This document shows, one piece after another, positions 1 through 5,408 of a stretch of DNA of 5,408 nt; position 1 is the first letter of the stretch; each line of letters opens with the position of its first letter. The notes under the pieces were generated by a model, which was not told the origin of the DNA, did no database searches, and was given only the letters and a program-made list of their open reading frames with translations. Both the position numbers and the translations under genes were made by a program. Source of the stretch: Calditrichia bacterium (GTDB taxonomy: Bacteria > Calditrichota > Calditrichia > RBG-13-44-9); contig JALXCH010000177.1 of NCBI GenBank assembly GCA_026991005.1, positions 1,808 to 7,215 on the forward strand. Reading direction: 5' to 3'.

Positions 1-13
1 GCTCAGAATGACA
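1..13. repeat. Right part of a probable dispersed repeat (GCTCAGAATGACA)
   Basis: The window opens with GCTCAGAATGACA. This matches, from memory, the right half of a short intergenic repeat of the form ATTCTTCGCTTCGCTCAGAATGAC, seen in many bacterial genomes, in which ATTCT and AGAAT can pair. The left half would lie outside the window. A matching left half is present further along at 415-433. The assignment rests on recall of the motif and on that partner, not on a search. Confidence 0.35.
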
Positions 14-114
14 GAGGGGAGTATCTTCGGTGTTTTTCCAAAAGATCAGTATCTGACTGTGTCTTCTGTGGTTTTAATTAATCTTCGCATCCAAAAAAGA
101 AAAATCCCGTTCAC

Positions 115-206
115 CCCGTCCCATCCGGGACGGGTAAATTTGGGTGGGGGCATTCATTCCCACAAATGAATTTGTGGTCTAGGTGCAGGCCGCCCCTGTC
201 GGGACG
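115..206. repeat. Cluster of three hairpin palindromes
   Basis: Three inverted repeats lie within about 90 bases. The first is perfect: CCCGTCCC (115-122), loop ATCC, GGGACGGG (127-134). The second is CCACAAAT (160-167), GA, ATTTGTGG (170-177). The third is imperfect, with CCC (194-196) pairing GGG (201-203) and GC/GC pairs outside one mismatch. Around the second, ATTCATT (152-158) can instead pair with AATGAAT (165-171), and GTGGG (144-148) with CCCAC (159-163), so several folds exclude each other. The density suggests a REP-like or IS200/IS605-end-like element rather than random sequence. On the minus strand the first hairpin is followed about 10 bases later by two T-runs (TTTTTCTTTTTT), so it might also end uvrA transcripts far downstream. 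Confidence 0.5.
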
Positions 207-304
207 TGTGTTTAGGTGTTTTACCTTCCCCTGAATTCATGGAATCCTTCGTATTTTCTGGCAGGGAACATTTCACGATATGGTTAAAATGTACTGTAAT
301 ATTT

Positions 305-405
305 TTCGTTGCGTACGTTGCGCCCGCTGCGGTTAAATTTTTGCATTTGGAAATTCAAAAATCTTGGCGCTCTTCGCGCTTCCGTTGCGCACCTTGCGGT
401 TAAAT
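305..405. repeat. Two diverged direct repeats (CGTTGCGC...TGCGGTTAAAT)
   Basis: Positions 316-338 and 383-405 are 23-base direct repeats identical at 20 positions; both end in TGCGGTTAAAT. Each is preceded by further short GCG-containing units: CGTTGCG is repeated at 307-313 and 316-322, and TTGGCGC and TTCGCGC precede the second copy from 364. Between the copies, ATTTTTG (337-343) and CAAAAAT (356-362) form an inverted repeat. From memory this resembles a class of short, roughly periodic intergenic repeats (CTTTGCG-like units ending in GGTTAAA) that is widespread in bacteria. No function is known to me. Confidence 0.5.
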
Positions 406-414
406 AAAATCAAT

Positions 415-433
415 AGAGATTCTTCGCTTCGCT
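415..433. repeat. Left part of a probable dispersed repeat
   Basis: AGAGATTCTTCGCTTCGCT has the sequence expected for the left half of the element whose right half opens the window. Here it is followed by GGCGCTGCC instead of CAGAATGACA, so this copy looks truncated or diverged. The shared GCT at the junction supports the two fragments being from the same repeat family. Confidence 0.35.
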
Positions 434-591
434 GGCGCTGCCCATCCATTGACAGAGAAATAAGCCAACACAGCCATCCTGAACCATCGCCAAAGGCGGG
501 GTAAAAAATTGTAATCGGTCTATCATCACGCCTGGAAGGATTTGAAGCGGAGTGCTCACCTGTACAATTATTTATTTGCAGGTAACCCGAC

Positions 592-3384
592 CTATCGCAA
601 CAACACTGACTTTTTTATTCTGGATACCGGCACCATATTGGCTTTCAGAAATTTACCCGTGTGGGAATGGGGGTTTTCCATGATCTGTTCCGGAGTGCCC
701 TGGGCGACGATTTCTCCACCCCGGTCTCCGCCTTCCGGGCCCAGATCAATAATCCAGTCTGCATGGGAAATTACCTCCAGATTGTGCTCAATGACCAGAA
801 TGGAAGCACCGCGCTGGATGAGGGTGTCGAACGCCTGCAGCAATTTCTGGATGTCGCTGAAATGCAGTCCGGTGGTCGGTTCATCGAAAATAAAAAGGAC
901 GTTGCGGTGAGTCCTTTTACTGAGGTGCGCGGCCAATTTGATGCGCTGGGCTTCCCCGCCGGAAAGGGTGGTAGCCGGTTGTCCCAATCGCAAATATCCC
1001 AATCCCACTTCCTGAAGGGTTTTTAATTTGCGCACCAGGGAGGGGCGATCGGCAAAGAACTGCACTGCTTCATCCACGCTCATCTGTAAAATATCGTCAA
1101 CGTTTTTTCCGTGGTACCGCACCTGAAGTATTTCCGATTTAAAGCGCTTCCCCTGGCAGGCTTCGCACTGAATGTACACATCGGCCATGAACAGCATTTC
1201 TACTTTAATCATGCCATCTCCCTGGCACACTTCGCAGCGCCCGCCGGGCACATTGAATGAGAAGTGGCCGGGTGTGTAGCCGTGAGCGCGAGCAACCGGT
1301 GCAGCTGCCAGAATTTTCCGAATCTCATCGAACGCTTTGATGTAGGTAACGGGATTGCTGCGCGGTGTTCGCCCAATGGGAGATTGATCCACCAATTCCA
1401 CCCCTTTCAAATAGTCCAGCCCCTTAATCTCGCGATGGGCACCTACCCGCCCCTGGTAGTTCCCGGTTCGGGACAGATAGCCACGATAGAGCACTTCTTC
1501 CACCAGGGTACTCTTCCCGGAACCGGAAACCCCGGTCACGCACACCAGCATGTTCAACGGGATGGTGACATCGATGTTTTTCAGATTGTGTTCCCGGGCG
1601 CCCAGGATGGTCAGGTTACGTCCCCCGGGGCGGCGCCGTTTGGCGGGCAGAGAAGAAGCGTGCAAGTTCCGTAAATACTGCGCGGTTACGCTGTGGGGGT
1701 TCTCCAGGAACTGATGCTGCGTGCCCCGGAAAACCACCTCACCCCCGTATTCACCGGCGGCTGGTCCCATTTCGACAATGTATCCGGCTTCGCGGATGAC
1801 ATCGGCATCGTGTTCCACCACCAGCACCGTATTTCCGGCGCGTACCAGGCTCTTCAGGATGCGGATGAGCCGGTGCGTGTCCCGGGGATGCAGGCCAATA
1901 GTCGGTTCATCCAGCACATAGAGGGTGCCGGTAAGAGCCGACCCCAGCGCTGTGGAAAGATTGATGCGCTGGAATTCCCCGCCGCTCAGGGTGTTTGCCC
2001 GCCGATCCAGGTGTAGATAATCCAGACCCACATCCACCAGATATTTCAGGCGGGTGCGAATTTCCTTCAGCAGTTGAGCCGCAATTTCTTCCTGGTAAGG
2101 AGTCAAGGTAAGATTTTTGAAGAAGCGATACAGTTCCCGGATGTTCATGCGAACCAGTTCGGAGATGTCCTTCCCGGCAATTTTTACTGCCAGTGCTTCC
2201 GGACGTAACCGGCGGCCTCCGCACCGGGTGCAGGTAAAATAGCTGCGGTAGCGACTGATAAGCACGCGCACATGCACTTTGTATTTTTTCGTTTCCAGCC
2301 AGCGAAAGAATCCCCGAATGCCGGGAAAATCGGGAGTGCCTTCAATAATAAGCTGTTGTTGCTGCGGCGTTAGTTTCTCCCAGGGGACGTCCATGGGAAT
2401 GCCATAACGGCTGGCGAAATAAGAGAGGCGTGCCAGTAAATGGCTGTACGCCGGGGTGTTCCAGGGCGCGATGGCACCTTCCCGTAAACTTCGGGTAGCA
2501 TCGGGAATGACTTTGTGCAAATCGATGTCCATCATATCCCCGAAACCCTGACACCCGGGACAGGCACCAAAGGGATTGTTGAAAGAAAAAAGCCGGGGTT
2601 CCGGTTCCAGCATGCGGGTGCCGCAATGTTTGCACACAAAATCCTGCCGAAAAGTGTACGGCGTCCCATCTTCCAGAATCAGGGTCATGCTTTCTTCGCC
2701 CGCACGGTAGGCGGTTTCGATCGCTTCCATGAGTCGTGTTCGATCCAGAGGCTGGCGTTTGACCGCGCGGGAAACCACCACGTAGGTCTGGGGCAGGGTG
2801 AAATCGATGGTGTCGCGGCGCACATCGTAAATATTCCCCTGCTGCCACACCCGCAGAAAACCCTCCTGCTCCAGAAAGCGGGGAATCTTTTCCGGATGTT
2901 CCAGCTCGGCGGCGGAGAGGGTAAAGGCAATGTAAAAGCGCGTGCCCTCCGGTAGCGTTTCGATGGTGCGAAATACATCCTCCGGCTGTTCTTTTTTCAC
3001 CGGGGCGCCACAGTTCATGCAGAACACCTCCCCGATGCGGGCATAAAGCAGGCGCAGGTAATCATAGATTTCGGTCACGGTGCCCACGGTGGAGCGCGGG
3101 TTACCGGAAGGTGCTTTTTGTTGAATGGCAATGGCGGGGCAAATTCCGCGGATGGATTGGACATCCGGGCGGGGCATCTTTTTCAGAAACTGGCGGGCGT
3201 ATGCCGAAAGCGATTCCACATAACGGCGCTGCCCCTCGGCGTACAGGGTATCGAAGGCCAGACTGGACTTCCCCGAACCGCTGGGCCCGCAAATCACCAC
3301 CAGCTCTCCACGGGGAATCTCCAGACTGATGTTCTTCAGGTTGTGTACTCGTGCCCCTTCTATTTCAATCACTTCTTTGCTCAT
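592..3384 (-). CDS. uvrA: UvrA, excinuclease ABC subunit A (930 aa)
   Basis: UvrA is the cytoplasmic ATPase dimer that finds bulky DNA lesions and loads UvrB in nucleotide excision repair. The protein has two ABC ATPase halves. Half I has Walker A GPSGSGKS (33-40), signature LSGGE (467-470 region), Walker [13 protein letters not shown] (488-499) and the switch histidine in VVEHD (522-526). Half II has GVSGSGKST (618-626), TLSGGEAQR (806-814), [11 protein letters not shown] (831-841) and VIEHN (864-868). Zinc modules are C251xxC254/C275xxC278 and C717xxC720/C740xxC743. The pairs C122xxC125 and C385xxC388 fit the third zinc site known from UvrA structures. The UvrB-binding and insertion domains fall at about 131-245 and 287-398. 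Length matches E. coli UvrA (940 aa), with no missing key residue. The ATG immediately precedes the family's usual N-terminus; a weak GGAAG (3389-3393) lies 4 bases upstream. The gene ends in TAG. Confidence 0.98.
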   Translation of the reverse strand: MSKEVIEIEGARVHNLKNISLEIPRGELVVICGPSGSGKSSLAFDTLYAEGQRRYVESLSAYARQFLKKMPRPDVQSIRGICPAIAIQQKAPSGNPRSTVGTVTEIYDYLRLLYARIGEVFCMNCGAPVKKEQPEDVFRTIETLPEGTRFYIAFTLSAAELEHPEKIPRFLEQEGFLRVWQQGNIYDVRRDTIDFTLPQTYVVVSRAVKRQPLDRTRLMEAIETAYRAGEESMTLILEDGTPYTFRQDFVCKHCGTRMLEPEPRLFSFNNPFGACPGCQGFGDMMDIDLHKVIPDATRSLREGAIAPWNTPAYSHLLARLSYFASRYGIPMDVPWEKLTPQQQQLIIEGTPDFPGIRGFFRWLETKKYKVHVRVLISRYRSYFTCTRCGGRRLRPEALAVKIAGKDISELVRMNIRELYRFFKNLTLTPYQEEIAAQLLKEIRTRLKYLVDVGLDYLHLDRRANTLSGGEFQRINLSTALGSALTGTLYVLDEPTIGLHPRDTHRLIRILKSLVRAGNTVLVVEHDADVIREAGYIVEMGPAAGEYGGEVVFRGTQHQFLENPHSVTAQYLRNLHASSLPAKRRRPGGRNLTILGAREHNLKNIDVTIPLNMLVCVTGVSGSGKSTLVEEVLYRGYLSRTGNYQGRVGAHREIKGLDYLKGVELVDQSPIGRTPRSNPVTYIKAFDEIRKILAAAPVARAHGYTPGHFSFNVPGGRCEVCQGDGMIKVEMLFMADVYIQCEACQGKRFKSEILQVRYHGKNVDDILQMSVDEAVQFFADRPSLVRKLKTLQEVGLGYLRLGQPATTLSGGEAQRIKLAAHLSKRTHRNVLFIFDEPTTGLHFSDIQKLLQAFDTLIQRGASILVIEHNLEVISHADWIIDLGPEGGDRGGEIVAQGTPEQIMENPHSHTGKFLKANMVPVSRIKKSVLLR

Positions 3385-3431
3385 GGCGCTTCCATCTTCA
3401 TCGATTTCGCTCTTGCCGTTGGTAGAGCAGC

Positions 3432-3465
3432 CTGCAATTTACAGAAAATCATCCACCATTCCCAA
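3432..3465 (-). promoter_or_regulatory. Weak candidate promoter of uvrA with overlapping near-palindrome
   Basis: Read on the minus strand, TTGGGA (3460-3465) and TGTAAA (3438-3443) are separated by 16 bases and could serve as -35 and -10 boxes about 50 bases ahead of the uvrA start. Both match the sigma-70 consensus only partly. The -10 candidate sits inside CTGTAAATTGCAG (3432-3444), where five of six arm pairs are complementary. I see no standard LexA box (neither CTG-N10-CAG nor GAAC-N4-GTTC) here, so SOS control is not supported. If this lineage uses a different promoter consensus, the call fails. Confidence 0.22.
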
Positions 3466-3506
3466 TCCCAAACTCCGAAAATGGGCGTAAAGTTCGGTGG
3501 AAATGT

Positions 3507-3526
3507 GGGAAGGGTTTCTCCTTCCC
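3507..3526. repeat. Hairpin between the terminator and uvrA
   Basis: GGGAAGG (3507-3513) and CCTTCCC (3520-3526) form a perfect 7-bp stem around a 6-base loop, with one possible extra G-T pair inside. In minus-strand order it follows the main terminator by 15 bases. It has no T-run after it (ACATTT follows), so it is not a clear terminator by itself. It may be a back-up structure, an RNA-stability element or part of the uvrA leader. Confidence 0.4.
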
Positions 3527-3536
3527 GGAGGGTTTG

Positions 3537-3567
3537 CAAACAAAAAGGCGCGGTTTGCTACCGCGCC
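3537..3567 (-). terminator. Rho-independent terminator of the eRF1-like gene
   Basis: On the minus strand GGCGCGGT (3567-3560) pairs perfectly with ACCGCGCC (3554-3547) around the loop AGCAA, followed at once by TTTTTGTTTG (3546-3537). An all-matching, mostly G-C 8-bp stem with a T-run is the classic intrinsic terminator form. It begins 34 bases after the stop codon of the gene at 3602-4747 and lies 163 bases ahead of the uvrA start. It therefore ends the eRF1-like transcript and implies that uvrA has its own promoter, unless read-through occurs. Confidence 0.88.
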
Positions 3568-3601
3568 GTATCTTCGAAATGTTTCCCCGAGCCGCTTCTG
3601 T

Positions 3602-4747
3602 TTACATATTGAATCGCAGAAAAGCGCCGATTCCCTGATGTTCTTTCAGGGCGCTTCCCGGGGGAATTTGCAGAAAATCCCCGTTGTAATTTACCGTGTT
3701 TTCCACAATTTCGTCGAAGAGGTCATCCATGAGTTCCGTTTTCGCACCGCACACGGGACACACCTCTTCGTCGATCGTCAGGTAACCGCAGGAGAAGCAC
3801 TCCCTACCCGGAAGCACCGCATCTTCTTCGATTAATAGCAAGCGAATATTGCCCAGATTGGCATTTTTTAACACCTCCTGAAGCCCCAATACCGCCCGGT
3901 TGTTTTTAGCGGCATCGGTGATGAGCTGCTCCACCAGTTCCCGGAACCGCTTTTCGTTTAAGCGATTTTCCGTTTCCCGAATCACCTTTTTCACGGTGTT
4001 AATGTTCCAGGCATCGGGGGTGGTATCCACCCGCTCCACAATGCGGCTGGTGATGTAGGAATGCAGATGCCGCTCGAACTCGGGTAAGTATTCACTTTGC
4101 CCACCTAAAATGAAGTAATCGAACTGCCGGGCGTTATGGAGCCGGAAAAGCAGGTTCGCCACTCGTTTAAAATGCTGGTGGGTGTGGTAGTCGATGTGGC
4201 GCATCACCCGCTTCTCTTCCAGTCCGTACCAGCCTGCCAACCGCACTTTACCCGGTACATCTGCCGAAAGCATCTCGGTAATGTCCAGGATTTCTCCCAT
4301 GTAATATTCGTATATTTTCGCTTTCTTCCGATCCACAATAGCAAAACAGAAACGGTGGTATTGATTCAGAATGGCCACCAGCGGACGCAAATAGGGATCG
4401 GGATCCACGATGATGGCATTCTTAACTTTTTGCGGGAGACGAAACACCTCCCACATCTCGCCTCCCCGGCTGGTAAAAATCGCCAGTCCCCGCTGGTTGC
4501 CTTCTACCGCCATGGTTTCTACAAATTGTAAAATTTTGTCGAAATCTTTTTTCAGGGCTTCCTTTTGTTGGTGCCCCAACGTGCTTTTTTCGATCTCGTC
4601 ATGACGGGACTTAATCAGATCCTTGGTAAGAATACGAATTTTGTCCAAAGTTGTATTTCGTAAATCCGTATTCAGATAGAGACTTACCACCTGAAATTCC
4701 GTACTCTGGTAATTCAACAAATCAGTAATCTGCTGGAATGTGATCAT
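3602..4747 (-). CDS. Bacterial eRF1/aRF1-like protein (baeRF type) with zinc ribbon
   Basis: This 381-residue soluble protein has the three-domain layout of peptide chain release factor eRF1/aRF1. Residues 1-105 match domain 1 (SLYLNTD at 22-28, GLAIF at 87-91). Residues 120-255 match the RNase H-like domain 2 (FAIVDRKKAKIYEY). Residues 256-381 match the L7Ae-like domain 3: VLGLQEVL (286-293), IRLLLIEED (301-309), a zinc ribbon C317xxC320/C330xxC333, and the ending GIGAFLRF (372-379), very close to the aRF1 ending GGIxAxLRY. A GGQ occurs at 215-217, but within FILGGQSEYLPEF, which aligns with the LILAGSADFK strand of eRF1. The true catalytic-loop position, about 168-190, has no GGQ. Classical peptide release is therefore doubtful; a role in ribosome rescue or quality control is inference. 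Family knowledge: such proteins are described as baeRF, possibly family 10. The start is firm: AAGGAGG (4752-4758) lies 4 bases upstream. Confidence 0.85.
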   Translation of the reverse strand: MITFQQITDLLNYQSTEFQVVSLYLNTDLRNTTLDKIRILTKDLIKSRHDEIEKSTLGHQQKEALKKDFDKILQFVETMAVEGNQRGLAIFTSRGGEMWEVFRLPQKVKNAIIVDPDPYLRPLVAILNQYHRFCFAIVDRKKAKIYEYYMGEILDITEMLSADVPGKVRLAGWYGLEEKRVMRHIDYHTHQHFKRVANLLFRLHNARQFDYFILGGQSEYLPEFERHLHSYITSRIVERVDTTPDAWNINTVKKVIRETENRLNEKRFRELVEQLITDAAKNNRAVLGLQEVLKNANLGNIRLLLIEEDAVLPGRECFSCGYLTIDEEVCPVCGAKTELMDDLFDEIVENTVNYNGDFLQIPPGSALKEHQGIGAFLRFNM

Positions 4748-4751
4748 TCTG

Positions 4752-4758
4752 CCTCCTT
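4752..4758 (-). promoter_or_regulatory. Strong Shine-Dalgarno site of the eRF1-like gene
   Basis: On the minus strand AAGGAGG stands 4 bases before the ATG at 4747, after an A-run. It is the best ribosome binding site in the window, fixes the start of the 381-residue protein and suggests efficient translation. By contrast uvrA has only GGAAG. Confidence 0.85.
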
Positions 4759-4920
4759 TTTTGTTTGAATTTTCGTTCCTTTCGTCTTAAAATTAAATGT
4801 TTTATATCGATTTCATTTATTAGATAGAACCAGTTTGAGAAAAGTTTCATAAAATAATATTTTTAAATTGAATTGTTGCCCGGCTACCTAAGGTTTAAGC
4901 TTTGAATTGACCCAGAGTGA

Positions 4921-4935
4921 AGGGAAATATTCCCT
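4921..4935. repeat. Inverted repeat AGGGAA-ATA-TTCCCT before the DUF1992 gene
   Basis: A 6-bp perfect inverted repeat with a 3-base centre lies 22 bases upstream of the ATG at 4958. No T-run follows, so it is not a terminator. Its place between the possible promoter and the ribosome binding site would suit a protein operator or a short leader hairpin. No known regulator motif is recognised. Confidence 0.35.
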
Positions 4936-4957
4936 CGTTATAAAAAGGCAAGGTACC

Positions 4958-5408
4958 ATGTTTCTGATTGACAAATTAGCAGAAGAAAAGATTCAGGCAG
5001 CACAGGAGAAAGGTGAATTTCGGCATCTGGCGCTTTCGGGCGTTCCGTATCGCATGGATGGATACCTGTTTGAGGATCCCCGCTATCGGCTGGAGAATAA
5101 AATTCTTCGCGACCACAACTTTTTACCGTTGCCGCTGGAGTTGAAAAGGCGCATCGAAGAGAAGCGAGAGGAGGCGGCGGAGCTTATTGCTGCCTTTCGT
5201 TCGCGTTACGTATTGCGATTGCAGGAATTACTCGCCGTGCTGGAGGTGGATGTGGGATATCTGGCTCCGGAGTACGAACAACACCTCCCCCGGCATCGGC
5301 GATTTTTACAGGATTCCCTGCCGGTGTTTTTTCAGATGCATCCCAGCTCCCGGGTTAAGTTTCAGGTCTTTTTGTTGAATCGTGCCGTGCGCATGCAGCG
5401 TTCTCGCC
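4958..5408 (+). CDS. DUF1992 / DnaJC28-like (YhdN-type) protein, 3' end cut by window
   Basis: The first 150 residues are present and the frame is open to the window edge. Residues 1-66 match the DUF1992 domain (DnaJ homologue subfamily C member 28 conserved domain; E. coli YhdN): IDKLAEEKIQAAQEKGEF (4-21), GVPY (28-31) and NFLPLPLELKRRI (54-66) correspond to the family's AExxIxxAxxKGEF, GxPL and GxLPPELExR blocks. The usual acidic DDDSHVP stretch after GxPL is replaced by RMDGYLFEDP. After a charged helix (62-95) the protein continues past the 122-residue length of YhdN with VKFQVFLLNRAVRMQ (133-147), which I do not recognise. No signal peptide or membrane segment is visible. The biochemical role of the family is unknown to me. 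AAGG at 4945-4948, 9 bases before ATG, is the likely ribosome binding site. It is divergent from the eRF1-like gene. Confidence 0.82.
   Translation, partial: MFLIDKLAEEKIQAAQEKGEFRHLALSGVPYRMDGYLFEDPRYRLENKILRDHNFLPLPLELKRRIEEKREEAAELIAAFRSRYVLRLQELLAVLEVDVGYLAPEYEQHLPRHRRFLQDSLPVFFQMHPSSRVKFQVFLLNRAVRMQRSR

Larger units (their letters stand above)
1..591. other. Non-coding, repeat-rich region downstream of uvrA
   Basis: I see no supportable gene here. The open frames present (for example 206-403 on the plus strand) are short, show no recognisable domain and run through the repeats. The stretch contains palindromes at 115-206, a duplicated repeat at 305-405 and dispersed-repeat fragments at 1-13 and 415-433. 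Positions 434-591 hold nothing I can name. The uvrA stop codon lies at the right edge, so this is its 3' flank. No hairpin followed directly by a T-run lies close to that stop. Whether another gene converges from the left cannot be seen. Confidence 0.7.
4748..4957. promoter_or_regulatory. AT-rich divergent promoter region
   Basis: These 210 bases separate two genes that point away from each other, so both promoters should lie here. The part at about 4760-4875 is strikingly AT-rich. On the minus strand TATAAA (4806-4801), 53 bases ahead of the eRF1-like start, is a reasonable -10 box, but I find no good -35 for it. For the plus-strand gene TTGTTG (4873-4878) and TAAGCT (4896-4901) have 17-base spacing but match poorly. 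TTGACC (4907-4912) has no -10 at the right distance. An inverted repeat is present at 4921-4935. Promoter positions are guesses; the role of the region as a whole is secure from gene orientation. Confidence 0.6.

Noticed and set aside
206..403. 65-residue plus-strand frame with a hydrophobic stretch
   Set aside because: It runs through the repeats at 305-405, and its C-terminal half is just translated repeat; nothing supports expression.
488..498. CGCC-AAA-GGCG hairpin considered as a uvrA terminator
   Set aside because: The stem is only 4 bp and no T-run follows on either strand.
1264..2016. Open frames on the plus strand (1264-1674, 1693-2016) opposite uvrA
   Set aside because: They are antisense shadows of a strongly conserved uvrA reading frame, have no recognisable domain and no good ribosome binding site.
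2342..2848. 168-residue minus-strand frame inside uvrA
   Set aside because: It is an alternative frame of the UvrA coding sequence; the UvrA motifs are continuous across it, so it is neither a separate gene nor evidence of a frameshift.
3118..3612. 164-residue plus-strand frame spanning the uvrA start and the terminator
   Set aside because: It crosses the uvrA 5' end, the intergenic hairpins and the terminator, with composition set by those elements; no domain is visible.
3816..4104. GGQ tripeptide (residues 215-217, about 4097-4105) taken as proof of peptidyl-tRNA hydrolysis
   Set aside because: Its surrounding sequence aligns with the strand after the catalytic loop in eRF1, so it is likely a coincidental match.
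4939..4944. TATAAA as the -10 box of the DUF1992 gene
   Set aside because: It lies 13 bases before the ATG and touches the ribosome binding site, which would leave no usable leader, and no -35 box is at the right distance.

Overview
This is a bacterial chromosomal segment of moderate GC content. It has two complete genes on the minus strand, one truncated gene on the plus strand, and a repeat-rich non-coding left end. UvrA and a DUF1992 (YhdN/DnaJC28-type) protein show that it is bacterial. The phylum cannot be fixed from the sequence. The eRF1-like protein with an intact zinc ribbon, and the style of the intergenic repeats, would fit a Gram-negative lineage of the FCB type (Calditrichota, Ignavibacteria and relatives). 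That is only an impression.

Layout. Positions 1-591 hold no convincing gene. They carry a cluster of hairpin palindromes (115-206), two diverged copies of a TTGCGG-TTAAAT repeat (305-405), and fragments of what looks like a dispersed repeat (1-13 and 415-433). Positions 592-3384 (minus) encode full-length UvrA, the damage-recognition ATPase of nucleotide excision repair. Positions 3385-3601 are a 217-base gap with a clear intrinsic terminator for the upstream gene, a second hairpin, and a weak candidate promoter for uvrA. Positions 3602-4747 (minus) encode a 381-residue bacterial homologue of the eukaryotic/archaeal release factor eRF1/aRF1 (baeRF type). Positions 4748-4957 are an AT-rich divergent promoter region. 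From 4958 a DUF1992 gene runs off the right edge.

How the genes relate. uvrA and the eRF1-like gene point the same way, but a strong terminator separates them. They therefore look like neighbouring transcription units rather than a tight operon. The eRF1-like gene and the DUF1992 gene share one divergent intergenic region and could be co-regulated. No phage, CRISPR, tRNA, rRNA or intact transposase gene was seen. The least understood content is the eRF1-like protein, which keeps the eRF1 C-terminal architecture without a GGQ in the expected catalytic loop, and the palindrome cluster at the left end.
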